Origin: Iris pallida
Taxonomy: Eukaryota > Streptophyta > Magnoliopsida > Asparagales > Iridaceae
Direction of reading: 5' to 3'
NCBI GenBank assembly: GCA_029216955.1
Contig: JANAVB010006998.1
Span: 3,593,692 to 3,657,691 of the forward strand
Length of the DNA stretch: 64,000 nucleotides
The notes beneath the pieces were generated by a model that saw nothing but the letters and a program-made list of their open reading frames with translations, was not told the DNA's origin and made no database searches. Shown one piece after another: positions 32,724-46,216 of the stretch. Every line of letters starts with the position of its first letter. The first letter of the stretch is position 1. A program made the translations under genes and the position numbers.

Positions 32724-33080
32724 TAGAGGTAATATGGACGTAGCAAGGATATTTCTCTTAGGTATTCTGCTGGAGAATTATGATGTGGACCTATTATCCA
32801 TTTTATATTCAAATTATTCGAATATAGATAATAAGTTGAAATGAAGCTGGTAGTAGAGGTAATATGGACGTTTAGCAGAGAATGTTCTATATCTGACCAG
32901 AGGTAATATGGACGTGGAAAGATATATAACATTAGGGGGGAATGGATAATTCAGAGGTAATATGGACCTGATTATCCTTGATGAATGCTTTGCTCAGAGG
33001 TTATATGGACGTGGCAAAACATTTAATAATTCTACTGGGGAAATAATTATCATAAAACAATTCAGAGGTAATAGGGACGT
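32724..33080. repeat. Dispersed 17-base repeat in the T2 3' region
   Basis: AGAGGTAATATGGACGT occurs six times with at most two changes, starting at 32724, 32855, 32899, 32953, 32996 and 33064. The spacing is irregular (43 to 131 bases). Tat/Ogre 3' untranslated regions are known to hold repeats that can seed satellites. Right-contig copy at 55620-55976. Confidence 0.75.
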
Positions 33081-33274
33081 GACTTGTTTTCGTCAAACTG
33101 AGTTTGGACGGAGTCAAAAACGGGAATAATTCTACTGGAAAAATATTTAGAGGACCTATTATCGAGGACATATTCAAGACTCTTGAAAAATGGATAATAG
33201 TTAGATAGTTTTTCGAATCATATAGACATCGCACTGTACATTTACATGACTGAACATATGTAACATTATGTAGA

Positions 33275-34415
33275 TTACACATAGTATTTCTTTAGGAACT
33301 TGCCGTTGATAGACATCATGAACAAGTCACCACCGGACTTGGATAGCCGGTACACACCGTTTGAATACACTGATTCTATGATGAAAGGACTTTTCCATTT
33401 AGGATAGAATTTTCTTTTTGTTTTGTGCGTCATGACCATTGGTCTTCTCACTACTAAGACCAGATCGCCAACTTGGAAGATCCTTTCTTTCACTTTTTTA
33501 TTGAAGGCTCTGGAAAGGCGTGCTTGGTATAGCTCAATGCGCTGCTGAGCTAACAAGCATTTTTCGTCTAGTACTTCGAACTCCGGGAGTCGCAGACGGT
33601 AGATTTCTTCGGTAGTCAACTCGCTGGCTATGGCTACTCGAAGAGAAGTAATCTGGATTTCTAGGGGAAGAACTGCTTCGCTCCCATAAACCAGAGAGAA
33701 TGGTGTACTGGCTGTTGGAGTCCAGACCGTTGTACGATAGGCCCATAGACATTAATCGTGCTTCTCGTTCCATTCGCGCTTGTTTGAAGACACGAACTTC
33801 TTGTAAAGTTTTATGATAGTTTTGTTGAAGGCTTCTGCTAGCCCGTTAGCCGCTGGATTATAGGCAGTAGAGGCTACATTCTGGATTCGATTCTTATCAC
33901 AGAACCGATAGAATGCATGGCTTACAAACTGTGGACCATTATCATGGACGATCCTACGAGGTAGGCCGAAGCGATAGATGACGTGATGTTTGATAAAACT
34001 GATCACGTTGACGTCTTCACTTCAGTGAGCGATATAGCTTCCACCCATTTAGAGAAGTAATCGGTTATAGCTAGGATGAACCGATGTCCTTTATAGGATG
34101 GCAGGCTGATTGGTCCTATGACGTCCATAGCCCCAGGCTTCAAAACGGCCAAGATGCTGCCGTTGGGTATAGAAACTCTAAAGTTTGATGAATGAAATCG
34201 ATGTGGAACTGGCAACCTCTATACTTTTTTGTATATTCAACAACATCTGCTATCATTGTGGGCCAGTAATAGCCCATTCGTCTGAGGTGATCTTGTAGTT
34301 TGGGGCCTGGTTGTCGTGCACCATAAACTCCATTTTGAGCCTCTCGGAGTGCATGTTTGGCTTCTGTGTTTGATAAGCAACGTAACAGCAGCCCATCGTA
34401 AGAGCGTCGGTACAA
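33275..34415 (-). pseudogene. T2 integrase, left-contig copy (error-laden)
   Basis: Same gene as 56171-57310, where it is described. Here it is split into frames 34415-34140, 34215-34003, 34006-33752 and 33619-33275. The cause is extra or missing single bases, such as a lost T near 34009 and extra A bases near 34128 and 34144, all close to the contig end. The right-contig copy is open over the same stretch, so these breaks are probably not biological. Confidence 0.8.
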
Positions 34416-34642
34416 TATTTTGGTAGTTGTGTCATAGTAAAATCTGAGGGATCACCTTTGGATGGATACTGCTTCCTACGGGTCCTCGGGAAGGATTCCA
34501 TAGACGGCATAGTCTATAAAGGAAAATCTTTAATCTTTAGCATCGATGCTTGTTTCGTTGTGTAACTGTGATGAATATGCAAGAAATCTTTCACAAAAAT
34601 AATTCTCGACCAGACAATATGATCGACTGCTGAGTATTGGTT

Positions 34643-35060
34643 GGAACGGTCAAGGAAGCAGCGAGACCGGCTTGAGCATCTGCTTCTATATTATATAGTT
34701 GAGGCACGTGCTCGATGAAGAATCCAGCGAAAGTAGACGCCAACTCGATTGTTGCACTGTGGTAGGGGATGAGATCTTCGTGACGAACTTCATATTCTCC
34801 TCAGACCTGACTAACTATTAGCTTGGAATCGCCGTAAGCTTTTAGATAGTCAACTCCCAGTTGCTTCGCCAGCTGTAAGCCGATTAATAAAGCATTATAG
34901 TTAGGCCATGTTGTTGGTGCATGGTTCTACAAGAGAATATGCACGGTATATAACCAAATGATCAGGTGATACGAGCACGACACCTACTCCGGCCACAATA
35001 TTTCCTTAGGTCCTGTTCTAGATGCACCGTCAAAGAACATTTGTCATATGGGGATTCTTC
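34643..35060 (-). pseudogene. T2 archaeal-type RNase H, left-contig copy
   Basis: Counterpart of 57540-57960. The segment ALLIGLQLAKQLGVDYLKAY and the following GDSKLIVSQ can be read on the minus strand. Small indels near 34905 and 35007 add frame breaks. Confidence 0.7.
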
Positions 35061-35102
35061 AGCTGCAGTGTTAGACTCCACCACTTTGTCGAGGATTTTG
35101 TC

Positions 35103-35576
35103 TTAGAGTTTGGACAATTGCGGTACCGGATGAGCTGCTAGAAAATCAGCTAATGCTTGGCCTTTTACTGCCTTCTGAGAAACGAAGATCATATCGTATG
35201 GAGTCAATAGCATTGCCCATGTAGCTAAACGAGAATTGAGAGAGCCCAATTTTGTCCTGAGTATTCTGAGAGGGTTGACTTTAGATATAATATGGCTAGT
35301 CTTCCCAGACACATAGTACCGTATCTTCTGGATGGCAAATACTAGTGCAAGACATTCCTTCTCCACCGGTGTGTATCTGTGCTCGATACCCACCATTGTA
35401 CGGCTGAGGTAGTAGATTGCCTGTTCATGGCCTCCTTCGTTCTTCTGAGCCAATAGGACACAAAAAGAATGGTCCATAGCGCGGACATATAGTAAAAAAG
35501 GCTTTCCCATTATTGGAGCTACCATACTGGAGGGCTTGTAAGGTACGCCTTGATGTCGTCGAATGTGCGTTGACAT
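35103..35576 (-). pseudogene. T2 RNase H, left-contig copy
   Basis: Counterpart of 58000-58473. The open frame is the same 157 codons, with one amino-acid difference near the end (VPQLSKL versus VPKLSKL). Confidence 0.8.
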
Positions 35577-36642
35577 TGTTCAGTCCAGACGAAAGATACG
35601 CCTTTCTTCATGAACTGAGTGAACGGTTGACACCTTATAGAGAGGTTTGAAGTGAATCGTCTGATGTAGGCTAGCCTTCCTTGTAGTCCGTGTAGCTCTT
35701 TGAGGTTTCTTGGAGGATTCATATCGATGATAGCCTTCACTTTCTCCAGGTCCAGATGTATACCCTTTGAAGTGATGACGAAACCAAGGAACTTGTCGCT
35801 GGAGACTCCCAGAAAAGACTTGGTTGGATTCATCTTGAGTTGGTGTGCACGCATTAGTTCGAACACCGTTCTCAAGTCTTAGAGGTGGTTGCCCTTGAGA
35901 TAACTTTTGACTGCGACATCATCTACGTAGCACTCCACAGTTTTATGGAAATGATCACAATAAATTGTGTCATGGCTCGCTGGTATGTCGCCCCTGCATT
36001 CTTCAATCCGAAGGGCATCACCGTATAGCAGTATACCCCCAACGGTGTTTGAAAAGATGTGTGCTTTTCGTCGTTGGGGAACATCTTTATCTGGTTGTAG
36101 CCTGAGAACCCATCCATGAAGGACATCCACTCGAAACTGCAAGTATTGTCAATCATTACATCGGTGATCGGTAAAGGGAACTTGTCCTTCGGGCATGCAG
36201 AGTTCAAGTTACGGTAGTCGATGCAGACTCGAACTTTACCGTTCTTTTTTATGACAGGAACGATGTTGGCAACCCAGCCTGGGTGCTGTTTCTCACGAAT
36301 GAATCCACTGGCAATGAGCTTCTTGACTTTATTTTTGATAGCTTTCATGACGTCTGGTCGGAATCGTCGTTGTTGCTGCTTCACTGGCTTAGCTTTAGAC
36401 GAAATGTATAGGCGGTGCATGGCAACTGTAGGATCCAAGCCTGGTATGTCTTCATAGCTCCATGCGAAGACGTCGATGTATTCTCTTATAAGCTGTATAA
36501 GAGATTGGCGTTCATCGTCAGATAGACTTTTGCTGATGAAGATTGGTTTGAAAGATGCTTCATCTCCTAGATTGACTTGGATGACTTCGTCTTCGGTAGG
36601 TGGTTCCCGTTGTTCGAAGCGCAGCTCCCACCTAGTATCCAT
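35519..36642 (-). pseudogene. T2 reverse transcriptase, left-contig copy
   Basis: Counterpart of 58416-59540. The frame 36642-35923 is the same as in the right contig until a base missing near 35970 shifts it before the catalytic YVDD box, which is then read in the frame 36142-35879. The TAA at 35879-35881 is the stop shared with T1. Confidence 0.8.
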
Positions 36643-36746
36643 CTTTTGAGCCTATTGTTCAAGCTCAATTGATTGGACATCGTCTGTAATTGATCGGCAA
36701 AAACCATGTTGACGGACAGTTGCTTAAACATGTCACCGATGCTGGA
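36643..36746 (-). other. End of the left contig, in the T2 linker
   Basis: The last bases match 59541-59648 apart from small deletions and end at GCTGGA. The stop TAG just before the RT start is present. The true continuation is 59649. Confidence 0.8.
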
Positions 36747-36759
36747 NNNNNNNNNNNNN
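36747..36759. other. Assembly gap (13 N)
   Basis: Thirteen unknown bases. Left of the gap the sequence is the T2 linker. Right of it is the middle of the element A LTR, in phase with 13641. The gap joins two contigs whose ends overlap by about 23 kb. Confidence 0.95.
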
Positions 36760-37591
36760 TGACGCGGGGCCGCGCGGGTCGACGGGAGCGCCGGGAAGCG
36801 GCTCGTCGCGCTGGAAAGGGGCGTCGGCCTCGGGAAAACTCGGCCAGTGTCGCCGGAGGATCGAGAAGGGATCGCCGGAAATAATTGATTTGGAAAGAGG
36901 ATGAAGAAGATGGTGATGGTGTGAAAAAAATGATGAGAAAAGCCCCTTTTATAGGAATAGGTAGAAGGTTACCATTTAAGAAGATGGAGTGCCATCCTGC
37001 TTGATGGTCGGCCGGTTATGGAAGGCGAGGGGTCGACGGTGGGGAAGAAGAAGAAAACTTCTTCGGTTCACAAAGGCCACTCACAGCACCCAACACTAAG
37101 AAGAATGAAAAGGCATTGAATGTTTTCTTCATCAGACACTTAATATATGTCATTCATACCAAGTAGTATAGACTTATGGGTTGAGACACGATGGGTTTGA
37201 AACCCATTCAGATTATAGGTTAGCCATAATGGCTTGGGTTAGGTCCAATTGGACTTAGAAAAATAATGAGTTTGGGCCAGGATTGAAACTAATGGCCAAG
37301 CAATGGTTTCAATAAAATTTAAAGGCTTTGGGCTAGGAAATTTTAGACAACTAAAATATTTTTAAGGAAATATTATTTATAAATTTTTGTACATTTTATA
37401 AATATTTTATGTTCAAATTTGGGTTCAATCCGGCTGACATGCCAAAAATCCAGTTTAACTATTTGGAAAATAATTTACTCTTAAATAAATATTATTAACA
37501 TCTAACATTATTCTAAAGAAAAATTTATTGCTAACAAATTTTATTTAGCAAATAAAAAAATTAGAAGTAAACTAAAAATACGGGTTTCACA
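36760..37591 (-). mobile_element. Element A LTR A1, right-contig copy (partial)
   Basis: Corresponds to 13641-14514, starting inside the CpG-rich block. It has many single-base losses, for example in runs of G and A. Confidence 0.85.
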
Positions 37592-40500
37592 ACCTTCCCT
37601 CCTTAGAAATTTCGTCCTCGAAATTTAAGGACAGGTAGGACAGGATTCCCACAATTCAATTAGACACGAGTATGGTGGTTCAATTCAGGTTCAAACAATA
37701 AGAATTTTTAAAGGTAATCATGGATGAGACAATTTAGGACAAATAAAATATAAAGCGAACCAAAGTGTATGAGGTTGATCAACCATCATTGCACCGGTTC
37801 TGATTAGACATATATTAATGGGCCTCCAATAAGATAATGTCATGATCAAGCTTGAAAAAGGAATAGCTCGCAAAACTAGGCTAACAAGCATAATGTCAAA
37901 TTTGAAAATGAAACAGATGAGTATGGAAAGAAATAGGAATAATGATTCAACTTTGCCTGATCTTCATCTCACCTCTGACTATGCTTGTTACTGGTTTCTC
38001 TGACACTGCCTTCTTCTACAAATTCTAGTGGTTGACAACTGTTGTCTGCCCAGTGCTTCTGTCTATCATAGCTTGTCTCTGATCATCTTCACTTCCTCTG
38101 CTGCGCCAGTTACTCTCTCTGGATCTAACAGTATTCTTTCTTCTACATCGTCCTATGCAAGTTATGTACGAAACTACATCCAAACTTCAATGATGTTGTA
38201 CTGATGCTAACTGGGTATTTATTGTAAGAAAACTCTACCAAAGATAATTGATCTTTCCAAGATCCTCCAGATTCCAGGAGGCAAGATTCTTCAGCATGTC
38301 TTCAAACGTCTAGATTGACTTCTTTGATTGTCTGTCAGTTGGAACTTCATGAATCCGGTAGATGTGTCTCTTGCATATTGCCGCCAACCTCTTCGTGAAA
38401 AGCAACTTCATAATGAACTGACTTGGTCAGTCAGTCCCAAAATCCAATTGGTGATCTTCCCTCCTTAGGAACAAAGTAATCCTAACACAAAATCCATTTA
38501 TGTGTTCCATCGTTGGCAATTGAGAAACTCCCAAATGTTCCTGCCAACACTGATCTCTAAGTTTACAAGTGCCTGTCTTGAAACTGCGTCTTCTTGACTT
38601 TGTTCTTCAGACTCGAGCTCACTTGCAGCTTTATTGACACTGAATCAGCATCTAGTTCCATCCTTCTATCTTCAGACAGTATGCTCTCCAGCCCAACTTC
38701 CTGATGTCTAGGTGCCGCTTCTTGGTCAAACCATCGATATCAGCTTCATCGTCTTCGTTTACCCAATATTCCGCTCTTTAACAAGTTCCGAATTATGTGT
38801 GGGATAGTTCTTCTCATGAGTCCGTAATTGCCTAGATATGTAGACAATTATTTTCCATGTTGTTGAAGAATACAATCCAGTCTTTTTCCTGAGACATCTC
38901 TGTAGATGGTGAAACCACCGGATCCTGCGGTAGCGCAAGGATTGGTAAGCTTCTTCTACAGCTTCTTAAATGCGTCCAGACAAACTCTTCATTCTTTCGA
39001 GTCAGCTTCATCATCGACTCAGCAATCTTGGCGAATTCCTACACAGATTCCAGTAGTATCCCATCAAGTCCAAGAAACCATTGAACTTAGATATACCTTC
39101 TCCACAGCTATCTATCTAGAGTCTATCAAATTTTCTTCTCTTGTGACATTATGGCAAAAACCACATTGTCTAAGAAAATTCATGTCTTGATAGCTTACCA
39201 AAAACTTCTTCAAAGTTCCTAGAAATTTCTCAGATGCTCTTCATGTTCTTCTTCAGTCCTTGAGTATATCAGATTTTTGTTATCTAAAGAAAAGACAACA
39301 AACTGATTCAATTACTCATAAAAAGACTCTGTTCATGAGATTCATGAACACAACATGAGTATTCATCATTCCAAGAGACATGATCCAAAAATTCAACTAC
39401 CAGTATTTGGTGTTGAATGTCGTCTTGAGAATGTACTCCTTCATGATCTTAATCTGATGGTAGTCAGTTCTTAAGTTAATCTCCGAAAACCCTTAAGTTC
39501 ACTCAACTTGGATAGATCATCAGTCGAGAAAAAGTAATTCTTCAGTGCCCTGATAGTCTACTCTCATCCATATTGTTTTATCCTGATGCTTCTTAGAGTG
39601 AAGCTCCGTCTTATATGAAACCCAACACCTTTAGTCCATTGATCTAATCCTTCATTTCCTTGGCTTCCTTCAGGTCGATTTTATAGTATCACTTAGTCAT
39701 AGGAGGAGCTAGGTACTAGGTTAATGGAATATTTCTATGCATAGGGTAATCCAGAAACTATTAGGGAAAACTTCTATCATGAAGATGTAACTAAGATTTT
39801 TATTCATATAAGAGAATTACAACAAAACTCTCATAATTGATCTAGGGACATCTTGTTACAGCTTCTTAATAATAATACTACTCAGCAGTCCTAAGTACTA
39901 TTCTTCATGGTTCTGGTTCTTGCTTGGGCATCTCCATTTCTTCCTCTTCTATGATCCTTGATTCTGCTTCATCCCTTCCTACGGTCTGTTGGATAGAGTC
40001 CTGAGGTTGTGGCATAATAGACGCTCCGATACGATGATAATAGAGGCAGTCCTTAACTTGATGTTCAGCAGATCCACACACCAAACATTGCCTTAATCTC
40101 TTGCGACAAATGTTGGCTTGGTGACCAGGTCTCTTACAGTAGGCACAAGCCAAAAGCTTCTTGCAATATGGTTGTCGGACAGGGCCCAAATATCTTCTAT
40201 TCTCATGGGTATCCCTCCTAGCGAGGTTCCGCTCCAACTTGGTTTAAAATGGCTAAGGTTGCGTCGTTGATATTCTTCATGACTTCTCTCGAGATATCCA
40301 TCTGTTCAGCTTGAATCTTCTGATACTCTAGGATTTCTTGAAATAGAGCAACCATCTGAGAGGTGTTCTCTGGTACTGGTGAAGCAACATGAGTGGGTAC
40401 TTCCTCAAGAAAAGTAACCCAGTTAGAGGAGAGTAGGATTTGCCAGTGTGGGGAAAACTTCACTGGATGATTGGTGAGGATGATCAATCAGCTGGTTGGG

Positions 40501-40762
40501 TGAAAAGCTCTGACTTGACTGAAGAGGCGGGGTTCGATCCGGAGATGATACCACATCGCCAGCAGAGTTGGTTTTGTCAGTGGTCATTCTCTGGAAGGTT
40601 TAGGATGCAAGCATAAGCAAGGTAACCTACCAGTCTATAAAAATATTTATCATATATAAATCGGTCCTATGTTGTGCAATTTTGATGTTCTAGTGTTCCT
40701 AATTGTTTCTAGTTTTCCTAAATTGTTGATTTAGTTGACCTGCATGGGCCACCACTAAAACA
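37592..40762 (-). mobile_element. Element A internal region, right-contig copy
   Basis: Corresponds to 14515-17719. The RT/RNase H piece (39014-38832) is shortened by a one-base loss. There is no gene beyond the gag below. Confidence 0.85.
39905..40587 (-). pseudogene. Element A Gag-like gene, right-contig copy (frame broken)
   Basis: Same gene as 16838-17542, now in two frames, 40487-40218 and 40237-39905. Bases missing near 40219 (a GGA lost from the RPRRDT region) and in the AAAG stretch near 40408 break it. Both zinc knuckles remain readable. The breaks are probably sequencing errors. Confidence 0.75.
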
Positions 40763-43700
40763 TGTCACGACCCGATCCCAATTTCTTGGGTCGACTCGGA
40801 TCATGCCCAGCCTGCACCGTTGTTGAGACGGCGGCAGTAAGCTGTATTCCATATGCAGGTACAATCAACATTTGAAATTTTTAATTGCCACAACATTTAA
40901 TTTAACGATAAAATAAACTTGTTCATTACAAAAGAGTTCACCACTTTTAAAATACATTAATTTAAATAAAAACAACAAATCTCCATCTAAGCAGAAGTAT
41001 CATCATCAACATCAGGAACCTCCTCTGGAAGCATAGCAGGATACAGCTCTGGGTGTAATAGCTACTAATCTGTAGCTCTGAGTCATCAATAGGACCTATT
41101 GGGTGTGGGGAATCCAGTCAGGAAAGGAGCAAGTACAATTATGAAAATAACAATTTGCATAATGAATAGAAAATTGAAATATTAAAATAACTTTGGAAAC
41201 AATGATTTTCAACTATAAAACAATTGTGATTTGAGTATGCAGTATCTATGACCGGTTTAGGATGATTCACTTGTATCCTATTGATACGGTCCGGCCTAAC
41301 CCCGTGTGAAGAGGGGTAAGCTCGCACATTCATTTACTATTGGGCTTTGATCATAGATAACTACACTACTCCCCATTATCCCGATGCAATGATTCAATGT
41401 GTTACTCTAGGAGAGTACGTGTAACAATTGTGTATTTAATATGCAATATTCTAATATTAATTAAACTGAAATTAACACAACCATACTTGCCTTGAATTTC
41501 AATTGGTCGAGATTTGTACTTCGGGATTCGAAAGGTCACGTTCTTCCTTGAAATCCTACATTCCGGGAACTTTATCTCAGAAATACAAATACCAGAAAAA
41601 TCTAGTTGCAATCTCTATTTGTCTTTCCTAGTCTATTTTAGTTATTAGCTAACTAACACAACATCACAACGTTTACTAATGTTTGAATTTAGAAATTCAA
41701 TTTATTTAGGTTTTTCGGGAAAACTTGTAATTTTCAATTTAATATAAAACTTGGTATTTTATTAACTTATTGGGAAAAAGATTGGTGTTTTATAATAACT
41801 AATAAAAATATAATTTCTTTTCTTAAAATGAGAAAATCGTGAATTATTAATTAATAATTAATAATATTATTGATTAATCCTACTCGTTTACTCAATCCCA
41901 GAATTCACAAATCTAATGTTCCTACTGATTACAACTTTGCAGAAAATAAATAGGCTTATGCCCTTACAAATTAATACATGAATTTAAATAAGAGAAAATG
42001 GGTTAGTCCTTTTAAATCACCTAAAAATTAAATAATAAAATTTTAACTAAATTTGTAAATTATTAATGTCTCAGAACTGGTCCAATCTTCAATACAGCTA
42101 CTCTGCCTCAACGTCCGGACGAACCGGTGCGTTTGCATTTCGCTGGGGCCCATTGACCAATATGGTCGTCGCCCAAAAATATAAAAAAAATAATATCCGA
42201 AAATCCTTTGAAAATCATTTTTATAATTTTCTAAAAATTTCGGCAGCACTCCCTCTGTTTTCGGTCAACCCAAAAACTGGGAAATGCTTCCGATATACCT
42301 GCAAAATAATTTCCAAAACTCGAAATTCATATAATATCCATAGAACATATTTTTCCAAAGCCAACACACAGCATTTCCGAAATGATAACGAAATTCCCGA
42401 AACCCGAAACCATTCCGATTTAACTTCCCAAAAGAATTCAATTCCAGCATATTAACCGAAAATTCCCAACAGAACCCAAAAGCAATAACAGAACATTATC
42501 CAATCTCATTCACAGAGCTTAAGAGCAAAAATTTGAATCTCCAATCATTTCCATTAATTCTCGAAAACCCGAGAATACAGAAAACAGAGATCTCTTCTTA
42601 AAAAGTTCTCAAAAATCCGAGAAAAACTACAGAACCCAGTTCTGTCCTAATAATTCTATTTAATCACAGAAAACAAACCACAGCAATCATTTCCGAGATT
42701 TTCGGAAAAGCCGAAATAGCAACGTAACTATTACGTTGTCGAAAACCGAAATCCCGAAGGATTCGGGGACCAGAGAATTCATCATCGACAGAAAGGAAAA
42801 TAGAGTTCCAGAAATTATACCCAAAACCGAAGTCGAAGGAAATCCCGAATTTGGGTCGCGGAACCGAACGGCAAACGGACAGTGCTGGACATGGACAGGG
42901 CGAGCAAAGGGTCGACGGACGAAGGCCACGCGGGGTGCCGACGGTGGACGCGCGGTCGCCGTCGGGCGCGGGCGCGGTGACGCGGGGCCGCGCGGGTCGA
43001 CGGGAGCGCCGAGAAGCGGCTCGGTCGCGCTGGAAAGGGGCGTCGGCCTCGGGAAAACTCGGCCAGTGGTTCGCCGGGGAGGATCGAGAAGGGGATCGCC
43101 GGAAATATTGATTTGGAAAGGATGAAGAAGATGGTGGTGTGGAAAAAAATGATGGGGAAAAGCCCCTTTTATAGGAAATAGGTAGTGAAGGTTACCATTT
43201 AAGAAGATGGAGTGCCATCCTGGCTTGATGGTCGGCCGGTTATGGAAGGCGAGGGGGTCGACGGGTGGGGAAGAAGAAGAAAACTTCTTCGGTTCACAAA
43301 GGCCACTCACAGCACCCAACACTAAAGAAGAATGAAAAGGCTATTGAATGTTTTCTTCATCAGACACTTAATATATGTCATTCAATACCAAGAGTAAGTA
43401 TAGGCTTAATGGGTTGAGACATACGAATGGGTTTGAAACCCATTCAAGATTTATAGGTTAGCCTATAATTGGCTTGGGTTAGGTCCAATTGGACTTAGAA
43501 AAATAATAGTTTGGGCCAGGATTGAAACTAATGGCCAAAGCAATGGGTTTCAATAAAATTTAAAGGCTTTGGGCTAGGAAAATTTTAGACAACTAAAAAT
43601 ATTTTTAAAGGAAATATTATTTAGAAAATTTTTGTACAATTTATAAAATATTTTATGTTCAATTTGGGTTCAAGTCCGGGCTGACATGCCAAAAATCCAA

Positions 43701-43840
43701 GTTTAACTATTTGGAAAATAATTTACTCTTAAATAAATATTATTAACATCTAACATTATTCTAAAGAAAATTTATTGCTAACAAAATTTTATTTAGCAAA
43801 TAAAAAAAATTAGAAGTAAACTAAAAATACGGGTTTCACA
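40763..43840 (-). mobile_element. Element A LTR A2, right-contig copy
   Basis: Corresponds to 17720-20843 and is about 46 bases shorter through scattered deletions. TATA candidate near 43163. Confidence 0.85.
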
Positions 43841-44612
43841 ACCTTCCCTCCTTAGAAAATTTCGTCCTCGAAATTTAAGGACAGGTAGGACAGGATTCCC
43901 ACAATTCAATTAGACACGAGTATGGTGTTCAATTCAGGTTCAAACAATAAGAATTTTTAAAGGTAATCATGGATGAGACAATTTAGGGACAAAATAAAAT
44001 ATAAAGCGAACCAAAGTGTATGAGGTTGATCAGACCATCATTGCACCGGTTCTGATTAGACAATTATTAATGGAGGCCTCCAATAAGATAATGTCATGAT
44101 CAAGCTTGAAAAAGGAATAGCTCGCAAAACTAGGCTACAAGCATAATGTCAAATTTGAAAATGAAACAGATGAGTATGGAAAGAAATAGGAATAATGATT
44201 CAACTTTGCCTGATCTTCATCTCACCTCTGACTATGCTTGTTACTGGTTTCTCTGACACTGCCTTCTTCTACAAATTCCAGTGGTTGACAACTGTTGTCT
44301 GCCCAGTGCTTCTGTCTATCATAGCTTGTCTCTGATCATCTTCACTTCCTCTGCTGCGCCAGTTACTCTCTCTGGATCTAACAGTATTCTTTCTTCTACA
44401 TCGTCCTATGCAAGTTATGTACGAAAACTACATCCAACTTCAATGATGTTGTACTGATGCTAACTGGGTATTTATTGTAAGAAAACTCTACCAAGATAAT
44501 TGATCTTTCCAAGATCCTCCAGATTCCAGGAGGCAAGATTCTTCAGCATGTCTTCAAACGTCTAGATTGACTTCTTTGATTGTCTGTCAGTTGGAACTTC
44601 ATGAATCCGGTA
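43841..44612 (-). mobile_element. Truncated element A internal region, right-contig copy
   Basis: Corresponds to 20844-21619 and ends at the same ATCCGGTA junction, so the A/B breakpoint is reproduced exactly. Confidence 0.85.
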
Positions 44613-46167
44613 AATCCTGATCTACCGACACGTCGTTCGAGGATTTTTGTTTATTGAGATTCCAACTCTCAATAGGTAAATCCTGATCTACCTTTGATTC
44701 TCCTGAATTTTCATCATTATTGTATGCATATAGGCACCCTTGATCTGCGTATGAAGTTTCGTAGGATTTTGGTTTCGTTTGATAGCGGTATTCGACACGT
44801 ATCGATCTCACGTTGCACGTGTTCGGCAAAATGCCATTTAGAATTGAAAAGTGTTAATTTTTTATTATGTTTTCACAAAATCCTTCCTTATATGATTTGT
44901 AACAACTTTCGTGAAGACGGATCGGAAATCGATACGATTTCGGCATCCGAACGGACACACCGTGCACGAGATCCCGTGCATAGTCCCGAGCACGCCCTCC
45001 TGTCTGTGCATCACAACTTGACGCACAGAGCTCTGTCTTGTGTGAAATTTTACGAACACGTAGGGGCAACCTCTGCCCACTCGCCCGTAAAATTTTACGA
45101 CGTTTTGTTGAGCGAACGCGGAGTTATTCGTCGTGCACTGTTCAGCCATTCTGTGCGCCCGGCTGAAATTCGGGACTGAAACGCTCTTCGTACGCGCACA
45201 CAACGCGACAAGGGACCATTCCAGGAGTTCGGACACATAGCCCAATACCTAGTCTACCCAAGGGCTCGACCCTGAGTCACGAAGTGGCCCCACGCGCGAG
45301 CCACGAGCGGCGAACCGCCCACGAGCACGCACCGCGCTCGTGCGCAGAGGCCGCACGCTGTGCGTGGGCCATTGTGTAGCGTCGCTATGACTTCATGTCT
45401 TGTCGACGTGTCCTAGACCTACCCCGTGACCCTACCTACTTCTTGTTGTGCGTATGACGCACATCGAGCGAGAACGCTATCTTCAACACGTAGAATCAAT
45501 TTTCTGATACGCACTCTACGAACACGATACGGACACGGTTTCGACTCTGTGAGTGCCCGAGCTCGTCACGTATGTCGAGAATAACGTTTGTGTCAAGTTT
45601 CGTGATTTATTGTGGAGTATTTTGTGATTTGGGTTGATTTATCAAAAATGGGTTTTTCGGCTTTCAAAAATTGAATAGAAAAGGTATATTTTGATTTCTT
45701 ACTTACTTTTTAACTTCAATTTCTGAGTTTTTGGTTCGTTCATGAGGGTTTGGGACTGTAGGAATGAGTCGTTGGTTTATTTCCTTTTTATTTATCTATT
45801 ATGGTTATAAATGGGTGTTCTACCTATGTATAGGTATATATACATATATATTATATACTTTAAATATATCTCTATGTATATTTTGATGTTGTATGTTTTT
45901 GGTTGAGATGCTTTGTTCCAGGTCTGGGAATGCTTTTCCTTTTCAAAAACCAACCATTCCTTCTTTCCATTTGAGTATACATATTTGTATAATATAGGCC
46001 TATGTATAAGTATATATATGTAAGTTATATATATGGATATATTGTGGTTTTGAGTATAATTTCAGTTGGAGACTGTTGATTCCAGATTTCTGGAGTTTAA
46101 CAACAGTCCGTACTCCCCTCACAACTATCCTTGCATAAGTTATATATATATGTGCGTATGTATAAGT

Positions 46168-46216
<49 letters not shown>

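Noticed and set aside
32724..33080. CRISPR-like array (short repeats with spacers)
   Set aside because: Plant context, irregular spacing, imperfect repeats without dyad symmetry and no cas genes.
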